NCBI RefSeq assembly: GCF_032854445.1
Contig: NC_088306.1
Span: 15,307,386 to 15,371,385 of the forward strand
Origin: Liolophura sinensis
Taxonomy: Eukaryota; Mollusca; Polyplacophora; Chitonida; Chitonidae
Length of the DNA: 64,000 bases
Direction: 5' to 3'
Shown: positions 13,301-28,300 of the stretch, piece by piece
Position numbering within the stretch: position 1 is the stretch's first letter
How the letters are laid out: each line of letters begins with the position of its first letter
Notes under the pieces: model-generated
Told to the model about the DNA's origin: nothing
Database searches by the model: none
What the model saw: the letters and a program-made list of their open reading frames with translations, nothing else
Program-made: the position numbers and the translations under genes

Positions 13301-16300
13301 TGCTTGAAACCCACATGCGTGGAACAGCTGTATACATGGATCAAACCTGGGTCTGGTCATACCCAAAAAATAAACATGGTACTTGTTGCTGCCTCATTTG
13401 GTGCTCAGCGCTGAAAGATTAGAGCAAAGAAACAGGACTGGTTGGGCCGGTGTAGAAATAATGTGACATGGTCAGGTGTCATATCCGATGTCTTTGGCTG
13501 CATGGACCCGCCCTACCAGAAGAAGACACTGTGTACATGCTTGTACATGAACAGCAATAACAGCCTGCTCCTCACATGAAAGTAAAATTGTTGTGCGGCG
13601 TAAAATCCCAGGCATACATACCTTATACAGGCGATTACATACATGTCCGTATTTCAGTATACATGCAAATGCACATATTGATTTTTCTACCACATGTACA
13701 AATGATGCAGTAATACTGAGCGAAATTCATTTATTTATTAATACATGGTATGTCTGACAAATCCAAGGAATAATGATGACCTGCTCAGTGTGTACTTTGT
13801 GAGAACCCTTGAGGGCCACACGGTGTGTTGATTAGCAGTTCTGTATATGCTGGTGTACTGTAGGGGAGATGATGCATGTCCATAGGTACAAGTACATACT
13901 GGGAAAAGTCCATGTACCCAGAAAGAGAGTGGATGTGACAAAACAACAACCTTTCCCATCACATATTGCAACATTTCGTCGTCATATGACTGAAAAATTG
14001 TTGAGTACGACGTTAAACCCCAAGCACTCACTCACTCATATTGCAACATTGACCCACCCACCTCTTAAATCTCCATGCTTCTGTGATTGCTATGGAGAGT
14101 GTCAAATGGCTGTTTTTTTTTTTATAATTTTCTTGTCTCCTGAATGTGTGCTTTGATTCAGTCCAAATATACTCTCTGTGTAGTTATTATGTATCATATA
14201 ATAGTTATTATGTATCATACAGTAGGTGTTATGTATCATATAATAATTATTATGTATCATATAATAGTTGTTATGTATCATATAATAAATACAAAAATAT
14301 AAACAGTAGCACTTGAATAAAAGAAAACTCACTTGTGAGCATACAAAGCTGACCAATGATGTATATTAAAGTGGAAATATTTTACAGCATGAAACAAAAA
14401 ACAAATACAAATATATTTGCACATTTGTGATGTACTCTTTAAATACCACTGTACCCTGGATAGGTACACTGTAAACACCAGGGCCATAGGAGATGCCATG
14501 TGATATTATATACATGTACTGTAATTCTTCAACCTTTTTGCATGTTAGAAAGTGTTTATTCAAGCACATTCTGAAGGCATTATTCTGAGTAGACTGATAA
14601 AATTACACTTTCTGTGAAGTCCTAAAATTGATCAATCCAACCAACATAGTTTTGTCCCCAAAATCAACTTATAAATGTGTATACATTGCAGTGTATAAAT
14701 TGCCCTTTTCTATTCGGATGGTTGAGGAATTAGAGTGGCACTTTCTGGTACGTGTCACATCTCGATCAATTTTTTCTTCTAGAACATGTTGGTTCAGAAG
14801 AGGCTTGGCATCAGTTCAGACATGTGTTATGCCTTGAGCATATTTAGTCTCCAGTCGTCACATGAGCAGACGAAATATATGACATACAGCCTGTTACCAT
14901 GGCATCGTGGGTGGTATATCTCACGCTGTGTGTCTCTGTGGTTTATTCGATCTCAGATCAATTCATACCCAGGGAACGGTCTCCATTTGCCAGTTTTGTG
15001 CCCCTGGTTAATGTGATAAGCGAGTCTGATTGGATGTGCCTGTGTCTGAGGTCGCACAAAGGGGACTGTAACCTGGGCAATGTCCTCGTCTGGCATATCT
15101 GGACTTTCATCCTTAAGGCTTTTTAGCCGGCTATAACCTGCTCAGGTGACAACTCAAGGTCATTTGAGTGCAGATGGCGTTACAGCTTACCCCATGGTCA
15201 ACATACCCCACCTTCTGCAATCATGATTCCTGTATGAAGCTACATTGCCTTGTAAATTCTAAATTTTGATACTGTGTGTGTGTTTGCCGTCAGGATAATG
15301 AGCGTGATTTGTAATATGCTTGTTAATTAAATTAAGGAGTTTTGAACCAAGAAGTTCCTGATGACTGGATGCAATTTCATTGTCATTTCGCCTTAGTAAT
15401 TATGATGTTCATTTACCTCAGTTGACTGAATGGTTGTGGACTTCATCCCAGATTCTGCCCGGTTTCCGCCCACCATAATACTGGCTGCCATCGTATAAGT
15501 AAAATATTCTTGAGTATGGTGTAATACACCAATCAAATAAATAAATATGTCAATTTGCTGGGGGTTTTTGGTTATATTGTTTGACCTGTGTATTATTATG
15601 CAGTATTCAATAATATTTCACCTCACATGTGGACTTCTTGCTTCTTGCCTGAACAACTTGAATGGTGAAGTAAAGCCATGTACATGTAGTTTAACATTGC
15701 TGGCAGTTCAAATCGATGAACTTCTGGCGCACTTGTTTCATTACACATTGAACTTTCTTTGATGCCCTCAAAGCTTCATGTGAAATATTCACACTATCAT
15801 GTTCAGGGGCAAACCTACATGTTTAAAGCAATTGTTAGATCTTTCATCAGGTATGGTGTTAGCATTTTCTGACCAGACACTGGCCCTGCCGTGAATATTG
15901 AACACTTTACTCAACTTGACCCAGAAAGCTCATTGTGATGATATAAGGTGTTTAGTCTGTGTCCTGGCAATGGTCATCACACTTCATCCTCGGTGGAAGG
16001 TGCCTATTAATGGCATGAGTCTGTCTGGTGAAGTCCATCACAGAGGTGTGTCACTATAGCCTTGATCACACTAGTGTAGATTTGTCAGATTGAAAAAGGC
16101 AGGCTTTGGAGCCTGCTTCGTTCAGTTTAGTAATTTAGTGCTTGTTAGGTTGACACCAACAGTTGATTGAACATTTGATGTGCACAAACTTCACCTGCCA
16201 CATAACGAATTAGTCTGCTTCTGAGCCAACAATTGCCCTTTCGCATTTACACATCAGATGAAACCGGTGGGCTAAAATGAGGTGTTTTTACTCAGGTCAC

Positions 16301-19300
16301 ACAAATTGGCAGATCAGACAAAGGTGTCCTAAATGGATCGGCCTTAATTTAGGTCGCATCTTTTTGCTAATGTAAACATCTGTGCCCGTCTAGAGCCACC
16401 AGTTTTTCCTAGTGTAACCCCAACTCTTGTCTTCTGGAGCAAATGACCCAGGAGACTGGATCAAGACTTGGTGTAGTCGTCTGGTTATGTAATCACATGA
16501 TTATTTGCTGGCATGTAGTGGTATCATTTGCATATTTGATTGCTGTTTCATAATGCATCCTCTGAACGTGTTCACTTCTATCATGGCAGGCTGAATGGCA
16601 AGTATTGCAAACAAATCATTTACATTTTCAATATGACTGGAGCTGAGACACTATATATCTACATGTATGCATCAAAACAGACGTTCGTATAACAGCATCA
16701 ACCAATAAGGACGTTCCGGGTTAATATTTGCAAGGCCAGTTCCCAAAATGACTTATAACACAAACTACCAAAGAGCTAAGAAAGTATATAAAGTACAAAG
16801 AATATTGCCTGTGATGTAGAATTTTGTTTCTTTCAGATGTCATTTGTGCCTGGGTTGTTTTTTTTTATGCTTTCTTTTTGGGTTTTGTGACACACAGTGA
16901 TGATGTTTAATTTTAAAGTCATATTCAGTATGGTGTAAGACACCAATCAAATAAATAAATTGTAGTAATAAATTTTCTATCAAATTAATGGAGGACACCT
17001 TAAAAGTTGCCTTCTGGGATTGACACAGATTTATTATCTACATGTACATCCTTAATTAGGACAGTAGTTGTTATTTTAGGACATCACTGTACAGGCAAAA
17101 GCCAAAAGCCATGTGCACGTGCACATGTACTCATCCTCCTTTAATGTAGTACCGGGCATATAATGGCTCAATCGTTGGAATACTTTAGCATTTTTTATAC
17201 TTTGGTCATTTTTTTGCCGGCTCTCCACCCAGCAAGCAATGGTAATTTAACATGGTGTGTGTAAATTTGCTGAAATCCCAATCAATACCAATACCATTAG
17301 CTCTCAGTAAATCCAAACATTTCTTTTTTCGCAGATATATGGGTTTTGGATTAGGGGAACCGGTCGAACTAATGGTCTGGTTAGGTTTACTTCTCCATCG
17401 GGAAGTGAAACGGCATAAACTCCCAAGACTTACACAATGTTCAGAACAAACAGACCAATGCTGGGAAAGACGAGAATAACAGAGCAGTGCATACTGCATT
17501 ATCGGCTGATAAAACATGGCCACAGAACCAAAAAAAAAGCAACTTCATCTACTTCAGGGGGACTTCAGTTTAAGCATTTACAGACCTTGTATGTTTGTTT
17601 CTGTGCATACTGGTAATTTAGAAGTCTAGACTTTTTGTAGAATTGAGGATTTTGAGATCAGTCACCGTGGCAAACCTTTCTTTTTCAACAAATTAAAAAG
17701 GAGCAGAACATGTAGGTTTTTAATCGAAACTTCCATGTTTCTTTCGCTAATAAAACCTTCATGGAATTTGTTTGCGATGCAGTAAGAGATAATATGCATA
17801 TTATTGTATTTTTTTAGAATATTAAATACACATACATTGTATATATAAATCCTATATGAAAATAAATTGAGAAATACTGTACTAAATGACCAAAAATTTC
17901 ACCCCCAAAAAGTGCATTTTTAAAGGTATATAATGTCACAAAAACTTATGGTACTGAAACCTCCATTTTTCAGTAGGATGTCATCTTACCTTGAGAACTT
18001 TTTATAATCTGAAAACACTTTAAAGAGTTGTAGAATCTTCCAAATCTGGTAAAATGTGCACTTTTATAATCATGGACAAAGCCTAGAGGTGATAATTGTC
18101 CATGTAGTATTTATCTTTGTCTTGATATTTGTCAATGTTTTGTACCATTGGTCTCCAGCCGTAGGTGGGAATGCCTGTCAGCAACCTGCGGATGGTCCGT
18201 GCTGGCTGCCGTTGTATAAGTGAAATATTCATGCCGTAAAACACCAATCAGATAAATAAAATTATGTCATTTGGCCCCTGGTTAAATCAAGCCATGCAGA
18301 CTTGTTCCAATATGAGCATTCCGGCAAAACACCGCTGCCATTCACCCGGTTACCTCACAGACATGTACAGACTTCAAGTTGAGAGTCAAAACAGCAGACA
18401 CTGGATTAGAACTGTGACCTCATCCGTCAGGAATTAGGAGCTTTTTGATAGATGCCGTTTTATGTAGAAGAACCCATATTGATGAGCGCATTAAATAAAT
18501 TTGAATTTAAATAGATGATGTACAACTCTTTGTGCACATGTGCATAAGTTTATCTTCAGAATTGTTGCTTCAAAAGCATACATGCATGTACAACATTTAT
18601 GTTGGAGAAATTATATGATTATGAATTCCTTGCTGACATTTAGAAATAATTGGTATGCAGTAGAATTGGTAAGCTATGACTAAGTTTCTGTGTTTAATTC
18701 TTGCACACACCATACTTTTTTTGAATTCCGGAATTGCTACTTCTGCGAACTGACTACATACACCTTGCTCTGAAGTGAAGTGAATTTAGGTCCACAGACC
18801 ACCTATTAACTTAGCGACGGCATATAGGTAACTCCTAAGAAGGCGTTGGTGTTAAAACAAAATATTTAAAACTTTTGGCAAAGAAAGTACCATTAGACTT
18901 TCAGTCACATTTTCTTGCCATGAGCATGTGCACTACGTTTCCTTTCTTATATGAGCTGGCGACACCAAATGCAAGCTGGCAGCATTCGTCAGTCTTGTAT
19001 TGTTCTCTTGGTGATTCAGCGCGTAGCTGGAGAAAGTAGCAATAGGCAGAGAAAGTGACATTCAATTTAAACTGAATTTAGTACGTGGGAAAGTCTTTCA
19101 GCAACCTGCGGATGGTTGTGGGTTTCCCCTGGGCTCTGCCCATTTTCCTCCCACCATAATGCTGGCCGCTGTCGTATAAGTGAAATATTCTTGAGTACGG
19201 CGTAAAACACAATCAAATAAATAAATAAACTGTATTAATAATTTCACTAGTCAACAACTTCCCATGGGCTGGTCATTGTTGACATTCCCTTGTGTCAATG

Positions 19301-22300
19301 GTTATATCATTTCACCCTTGTATATGAAACCATGTTATCAGACAGGGATGGTGAGAGCTCCATAAGCTATTGGATATTACACACACTACAAGTAGCTCAC
19401 TATGAAAGTAATTATTAATCATCAAAAGAAAATAAAAATATTCAGGATATAACACATGCTGATCCGGCTTTTAAAGTTATGTGATTCTCAGCTTGTGTGA
19501 CAAATGTGTTTCATACTGGCTTCCTGACCTACCCTGATGTAAACTGATCACCGTTCATGTGGCCCCATCCCACCCCCCCCCCCCCCCCCATTCCCAGTGT
19601 AGCTATTGTGGCATCCAAGGATTCCGCTGGACATGTATGATAGCAGGACTGTACTGCAATACAACCAACTTCTTACGCATATTAATAGGCTTTGCAGAAG
19701 TTAGAGTAAATTAAAGGAAAGTACTGTAGATGACTTTATTAGCCACATGTTCATGTAACCAATTTGCACAAATGATTGGCCTGTTTTTCACATCGTGGCG
19801 AAACTGAACGATTGGTTATACAAGGCTTAAAACCTTTTTTAGGGGGTAACATTATGGAAATTTCATGGCCAGTTAGGGTGTCTTGGTTCTCCAACTGATT
19901 TTTATTTTCTATTAACTATCGGAGAGAAAAGGTGTGGTTATCACGAAAGGTGTGATAGCCAATTCAATCTTCTTAACTTCAAAAGAAACCGTCTGGAAGG
20001 CCATTTATATGGATTTTATTTTCTCTCATGGTACCTGCATTTTAATTAATCCTCAAAATAAGTCTTAGATAAATTCCCAGCCTCTCTGCATAAACTTACT
20101 GAGAGATGAGCTCAATCTGAAAAGCCAATACTAAAAGTAGAGCAAGTTGTCATGGAAACGAGACCATGGCATTTCTTTTGTAGGCTTATCTGACTTGTGC
20201 TAAGAAAGCTTAAAGCATGGTGACCAAGTTTTTTGTCATTGTCTTCCAGTTACAAAGATAAAGTTGTTGAGACCCCTTAACTTAAAAAAAAAAGAGGAAA
20301 CAGGCGGTCATTTCATTGTTTAGCTAATTTAATGGATGGCTGTTCTTGGCTGAAGAGGGGATTAGTGTGGTCATTGTAAAAGCACCTCTGATTTTTTTTC
20401 TTTGAAAGGTATTGATCTCTCTTTTTTTTTTCCAGTAAAAATGATATGCAGTTCTGTAATTGAAAGATATATGACTACATTTATATATTTACATACATCC
20501 CTTAAACTGTTTATTTCACAACAGCTTACATGTAAGTATTTTTTGAAAGTTAGTTTTCAATTTTTTTTGTTTCATTTTGAGTCTTGACTTCCAGGTAGTA
20601 CAGTTATACATACTTTTTTATGTATTATCAACAATGAAATAATGTTTCTCTCCTGAGATATTCCCAATAATGGGTGCTGTTATTTAAAAGGGGGTGTATG
20701 TATTATTACTCTAAACTCTTTTTAACCACAACTGAGGCCAATATCTTGAAACATTCTGAGAAAACTATGGCGTGTAGAGAAATAGTCTGCACAGTTTTGA
20801 GTAGCTTTCTTCTCAAGTGACACCAACAAATCATTTTGGGTGTCATTTGCGTAAAAATTGTTTGCATAAATTCCACTGAAAAAAGTGCTTCAAAGGTAGA
20901 AAAGATTTACGGTATGTACATTTTTTTGCTTCTAACACCTAAAAATGTATTCATATCTTATAAATGCAGATATTCCATGTTATTATTTAGCCATGATTAT
21001 GTTCACTACCAGTTTGCCTTCAGTGATATAGCCTCCATTCATATCATTGTTTTGTCAAATAATCCTAAGACCCCTATAGTTGGAGATTTTTTTTTCGAAT
21101 TGTTCGAGTAAAATTGTTCATTAATTTGATACATTATTCTTTTTGACAAACTGAAATGTTTGGATATAACATTTGATGAATTTGACCTGATTGATGGATG
21201 TTAGAATGTATGATTATGGTGGATTGACAGATTGAATTTTCACCAGGTTTGGTGAAAGACGAGGTATACAGCATATAGCTGTACAGTCATGACAGCACAT
21301 ATAAAGGCTGTTAAAGAATCATTGTTTAACTGCGTGGGGGAAAAGTGTATACCGTGTTGTTGGCCAGCATCTCTGTTTGTGTAGAAATGCAATTTAGCGT
21401 ACATTGTGAGTTAGTCTGTGGAATTAATCAGCTGTTAGTCAGAGGTAAAGGCCACGAGCAAGCCGAGTTCTAGCGCAATTAGTCGTTGGCCCTGTCAGAA
21501 AGATTATAGGGTAATTTGGCTGGCAAGGGTGTTGTTGTAGGGAATGGAGCGTGCTGACTGCTCAATCCAATATACCCATGGATGGACAAGGGTGAGAACT
21601 CTGCGGGAGTCTGGGAATAGCAGAGGAATTCTGATTCAGCAGCCGATGTGACTGGGTGGTGCGATGCGAACTTGTGTCAGCCGAGTGCCTGTGATCTGAA
21701 TGCAGTGGGGAATTGCACACATTGATAACACGGTATTGAACTGCGCGTGATGGCATCAGCACCTGTGCGGTAGAGGGTGCAGGCATACATGTATAATGCA
21801 GCATAAAGGCTGCACACCCAGGGAGCTCAGTCTGAATAGCACTGCACAGGAAGCTAGAAGATTCCTTTGCATCTGTTTGAAATCTGGAAACCCTTCAGTA
21901 TGAAAATGTTCGGCATCAATGTTTTTCTGCTTTGAAAATCAGTGATGATCTTTGTGAATGCTGCTGGTGAGCTTGAGTAATATGTACACCACTCTGTCTG
22001 TATGGTGAGATGTCAGGCTAGACAGGTGAAGAAGGATATATTTGATGACATTCTTGGTTCTGGATCGCATGTGTGTATATTATACAATTATACATACATG
22101 TGACTAATCAATAGTGGATTTACCTCTCTGTATAAACTATTTGTGTGAAGGACCCTTGCCTGAGGTTTATGCTGGAGGCATTTGTATGTATATCGAAGTA
22201 CATATATGCAATACCTGAAACTGTGATTCCAGTCATAAATGAGGATTCATTGACAGGAGCTGATACATACATGACAGAGAGACAATTTTTACCATTTGAG

Positions 22301-25300
22301 TGATAATTAAATTCCATTCATGCTGGCAGCTCTAAGTCAATGCTTGTGAAATTCTGCGATGGGACAAATAGCATTTTCATGATCATTTCACAGCTGTTGT
22401 GCCAGACATGCAGACTTTGAGGGCATGTTTTCTTTTTGTCAGTGATTGTGAGGAGCCACTGGGATTGGAACATTTACCAGCATATTCCTGCAGACATGTT
22501 TGAAAACAGTGTATTGTTATAGCTGTTGATGCTGAAGAGAAGGCTGCATAAATTATCCGGGATTTTTTTTAAAGCGTATATAATAACTGTGTTTGCATTT
22601 AGGTTAAACAAGTGGTACTGACTGTTCAAAGCGATTTCACTTGACCATTTGAGCTCGTTTCAGAAGTGGCGTTTGGGATAGAATGTGAGCAGGAATTCTG
22701 ATCTTATATGATGTTACAGATGTAATAGGGGCAAGCAGTGTCACTTCTTCTCTTTACCGGACATCGTTGCGAATTGATTGAATGCTGAGTTTCCTGTTGT
22801 TTCATGTGCAAAGTGAACCATTCACAGTTACCAATTGGGGTGTCTTTCTGTGGAAATGAAACATTCTACAATACATTCTTGTGTGCTTCCTGGATTTCCA
22901 GGAACCTTGCCTATTGCTGTGAAGCTGAGATGAAGTTATTGTAGAAGAACCCAATGAGGTGACAAGGAACACTCTGCTGCCAAATTATCATTAATTTTTG
23001 GACAGCTATGGAGTTTTAGCATGAGGATACAATAGAACATAGATATCCAAGGAATGGTAATCACGTAGAACCTGCTAATTTAGTGCGACTAAACATACAT
23101 CTCCTGAAAGGTGGTCACAAAGGCATTGGTTCATGTCTAGATTTGTTTTATTGCTCAGTTACATGTTGAGGGTCCTAGAAATCTGGTTCTTGTGGTTGGT
23201 TGTCGTGGTTTTAGTGTGTTGACTAATAATGGTGTGCTGTACAATCCTGGAAGTGAATGTACCGTTTCTTTTTCCAGAGTTGCAAGGGATATTCATTGTG
23301 GAACACAAATATTGACTGTCAGAGACTTTTTCTTCTTTATTGTTTACTAAATCAGACACCTGATCTCAAAACAGGAGATGTGATTTGAAAGTTAAGGATC
23401 GTGTGACGTTAAGGAAAGCATTAGAAAAAAGTCAGTATTTCAGACAAACCTTGTCATTTATCACTAAGGCGTGATATGCTGTTTAAAATAGCGGCGTCAG
23501 TAAGCATTTATGTCATTATTATATGACTCTGCATATTGCTCTGGTAATGGTGAAGAATGGAAATGGTGGGAAGACTAGGAGACATTAGCTCGCATGACCT
23601 TTTCTGGGTTGCGACATGACGGCAACATCTTTACAACCAATTCTGAAAGCATGGAAATATCACTTTATTTTATGATTGCAGGCTGCACTCATGCCCACAG
23701 CTGGTGCAGTTTTACGGCTGCCTGTTTTACCTTCACTTCCTGTACTCCTTTAAAAGCTCACTCGCAGCTGAGAGACTGTCATTGAATTGAAGCTTTGCCA
23801 GGGCAATTCAAATATACAAGGAGCGTATTTTATCTGGGCAAGAATTGTTTTCAACAAAGGAGTGGAAGTCAGTATTGAGCTAGCATTTGAAATTTTACTG
23901 AATTTGCTTTATAATGATTTTATTTTCCTCCTGCGGCATCCCAAAAGCAGAATGGAAAAGATGTTCCCAGTGTTATTACATCGGGTGGAAAATTTCTGTG
24001 GATTTATTGAGCATATACTGATGTTTCAATGTATGTCTGTTTGAGCAGTTGTAATTTGTTAGATGATGTGCCGAGTGGAGGACTCCTGTATGGGAATGGC
24101 CATGTATATTGATCATATATCATCTGTCATGAGTTTTCACTTAGGATAAATCTGAAACTGTGAATGCGAGACCAGTTTATGTTGCAATCCGTTGACATAG
24201 CCTGCGCTGAGAGGACAGACGTGTGTTACAGTACATCACCAAGCCTGTTCTGGATCAATCAATATTGGTAGATTTGGCCTGGCGTCCAGGAATGTAATTT
24301 GCACCTAGAAAGTAGGTCAGCAGACCTGTAATCAGTGACAAAGCCTTTCATACGGATCACTGACCATTTCCATAAGTGTCAAAATGTTGGGATTTTTTGT
24401 CGGTGGTTTTCGTTGGCAATGATTCACGTTTCAGAGAAGTTGATCGATGGATTCCAGTGCTGGCAGAGTCTGTGCTGAAGTTCATTGATCTGAGTGCAGA
24501 CATTATCTCTTGACTGATGCTTTGACATTAACCCAGATGTTATAAAGTTTTCTTACCTGCATATTTGTTAATCCAGACGCATCGAACAACAGACATACCA
24601 GTCAAGTGAAATCTGAGGATATTGAGTGGGCGTATACCTGCACCAGTGTTTCTACTTGCGTATGATTCAACACGTAACAAATTCATCGGTATGCAAAGTG
24701 GAGCTGGTCTTCTTGCTATAAAAATTGTGCGGGTGTGTGGTATTATTTATGAAGATTCTGTATGACCACCATTGTGTAAGCCCGCATGAATTGAATCTTT
24801 GTCCTTGAGAGAAATCTTCTTGTATCGATGAAGTCCTCACCGGATTTGCTGATAAACACCATGTATTCCTGGGATGCTTGCTTGGAGCATTTTGAGTGGG
24901 TGAGTGGGAACTAATTCTCATGTGTTTTGTTGGGTTTATATACATGTAGTCCTCATTTTAAATGGATGGATATTTTACCCAATTCTTATGCAGTGTATAT
25001 TTTCATCTGTTATTAATTCCCATAAAGATTTTGTATTTTATCCTCAGTTTATTTATTTATTTACATGTACTTGATTGAGTTGGCTTTATGATACTGTACT
25101 CTAGACTCAAATCAAATATTTTATATGTATATATAAATATGAAAACATACATCAAAAAGGTGAAATATATGACCAGCAAAAAGATCTTGAAACCATTTGA
25201 AGGCCTTGCGTATTAAAAGTAAATTATGAACTGTAGAAATAGGAATTTTCTTTTAAACATTACGATTAAATATTGAATGACACTATGATAGCAGTAAATG

Positions 25301-28300
25301 TAGTATAATCTTTAGCAGTCCATTATTCTGTATGTAGATATCCATATAGCAGATCATATTACCAGAAGGAAACCTTATATTTGTATATGTGTACTCCTTG
25401 AGTGGAGATGTACTGTGCCTGCTGTAGTGGTATGAGCTTTATGCGTACCTTCATTGTGGTCAATTTACATGTATACTAGGACATATTGTGTGTCTGTGAG
25501 AACAGTGGAGGGGCATGTCCTAAAGTACATGTATATCCAAATAAGCTCTGCCTGTCTGTGCGTTCACAATGGACATGTTTGATTCAGATGATGAATTCTC
25601 TTTGGAATGGGTAAGTTAAAAATCTAGATAATTAATGTTCAATATGATTTAATATACAAGGACAAATTATCTGGTACAAATTCGGCAAAAGACCATAAGG
25701 AAAGAGTTGTGTTGTTTATCAGAACAGAGCTTCACATAACTTGTGCTTATGTACCACATTGATCACTGTTGCCAAACAAAGTGTTATCAGTGGCCTTTGA
25801 AATCTCAGAATGGATTTAGCAGGATGTTCTTGATTGATGTATTTGTAAGTGAACTTAAGGCTAAAGAATCGAATTCACATTTTGTTTTACTTTTGTTTAC
25901 TTCACACCATTATAAATATCAAACATTGTACACAGGAAATATATAGAATTTAAATAAAACCTTTAAAAAAACAAAAATTAAATATACGCTTAATTATGAT
26001 ATGATTTATGTATACACCTTTCTGTGTATACAATAAGTACACCAACTAAATAAGACTTTCACATAGAAAAGTTTAAATAACATTTGGATGTGATTTATAA
26101 GCAGTGATAGTAATTTGAGGGAAATTTATAATATAGTTACATATTGGCAATTAAATTGTTCCAATTAACACTTTAATAAGTAACTTTTATTTAGTGTAGA
26201 AAATTTCTTATGCATATATTTGGGAAAGTTGTGGAAATAAGATATGTTGCTGTATTATTTACACCCTTTGCTCTTGTTTATTTTTGTACTTGTATTTGTA
26301 GATGATGGTTAGTAATGAATGTTTTTTTTTTAATTTCTCTTCAATATACGGAGACAGGTGATGTAGAAGTGGTAAGAGAGCACTTTAAGGTGCATGTAAA
26401 AATGGACTGGTCACTTCAGGCTGATGGCTAATTTTCTCAGCCTAATAGCTCAAATGTCCACTTACAGTGTTGGTTTACTGGGCAAGCTGCTAGTCTGGGA
26501 AATATAAAAATATATTAGTAATTTAGTACCAATTTTTAAAACTTACATTACATATAGTTTATGTGTCTTAAATTTACCTTATTTTTTATTGGTTTGACAT
26601 CTTGTAATGAATTATTAATGCCAAAAATCACCAATATTTTTGAATTTATATTGATACCCTTTTTGATAGCTTGGTAATGTAATATTTAATAGGAAAACCA
26701 ATCTGAATTCAAAGAAAAGGACTGGTCCCGAAAGCACAGTTGGTAGAGTGTCCGCTTTGGGAGCAGTAGATTCAGGGTCAATCCTGGGTCGAGTCACACC
26801 TAAGACCTTGACCTCGCATGGCGTTCAGCTTGAAGGTGATAGTAGCGACTGGTTGACCTGTATCAGTATAATGGCGGGCGGCTTACTTGCCTTCGGTAAG
26901 GCGTCTCAGTGAAGCAGCACTATATGAAAGAGGGTTGAAATGTGTCCTGCAACAAGGAGGCACATTACATGCACTCTAAGGTTTCCTTCGTCGTCATATG
27001 ACTGAAAAATTGTTGAGCACGATGTTAAACCCCAAGCACTCACTCACTCACTCAGAGAAAAGGAGCATTTTTAAACTTTTATCAAACCTTCAGTATAATA
27101 GATAAAAATAGGTTCTAATTGTAAAACACAGATGTTTAATTGCATTACATTGTGTTATGGAGATAGCTACAAGTACATGTAGTTATAAGCATGTTTTTAA
27201 CCTCTGAAGTATAATATTAAAATAATAAAGTTTAAAACTTGAACAAAGATATAATAATTAAGTCATTTATTTCCTCTGTGAAACCTCTACATTTATGTCA
27301 TGTTTAGTAATGTAAAAATATCATTTAGGTTTTATTTTTTTGTGCATTATACCTCAGATTTGGTATTACTATGTAATGGTAACAATCTTGGAATTATTTC
27401 GGCTTGGAATCTACCTCTTACGGTTTACAAGTTTGTCAGATTAAGTAGGATAACTATGTTAGCTTTGATAGTTAAAGCACCAATGGATCATGTGACAGAG
27501 AGTTTTTATAAGGTTCCTTTGAACCCACCTAAAAATGTTTGAATTCCAGAATTTTAATTAAACTAGCTGTTATCAGAAGCTCTTCAAGTTCTTTCTTCAG
27601 AAATTGATGAAGACCCATGTGTTTGTAACCCACTTTGTTTATAACAAGATTAATTCTTTCTGCTCTCGAGCAGGCTGTTAGAGGTAAATGTGTGTTACAT
27701 ATGGGCCTATAAGGACGAACATTTAATTTGAAATATTAGCTAAAGCCTTACAAAAGGAAAAAGAAAAAAAAAAATCTTTTTATTCTCCTTTCAAGATCTC
27801 CTTTGCTAAAACATAAAGTCTGTGTTCTTTTTCCGGAAATGAAGTTGCCTAGGTTATTATTAATAATTCTGTATTAGGCCACATGGTGTTAGGAAAGAAA
27901 AGTTTATAAAAATTGGTTTACAAAGACGTAGTTGGTCTGCAGCAGTAGCCATGGTAACCTTTTGACTATTAGCTGTACACTTGTTCAAGTCGGGCTCTTG
28001 TTACCTTCATGTATATATCTAAAGGCTGTTGCCTTTATAAGGTCAAGATCTTAACACTGTAACATCCGGCATGGGGATGTTACTTTTATCAGATATCCTG
28101 GTTCCTGAGTCCATCCATTAAAGTTACAGATTGATACAAAAAATAAGATAATTTTGCTCTCTATAAGCAGGGTAATGTCTCGGCTGTATGTCACAAACAG
28201 TGATTTATGTTCATGCAACTTTGATTTAATTTTATTTTTCAATTTTAGCTGAATTTCCGTTGTCCTCATATAAATGATTACTTCCAGTGGTCCAGTAATT

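Noticed and set aside
17206-17523. overlapping plus and minus ORFs near 17.3 kb with an AG just upstream of the plus frame
   Set aside because: No family recognised, both strands equally open, no matching donor. No support beyond openness.
26722-26810. genuine tRNA gene
   Set aside because: The A and B boxes are present but diverged, the cloverleaf is not maintained, and the sequence continues into a SINE body with a CACT tail and a target-site duplication.
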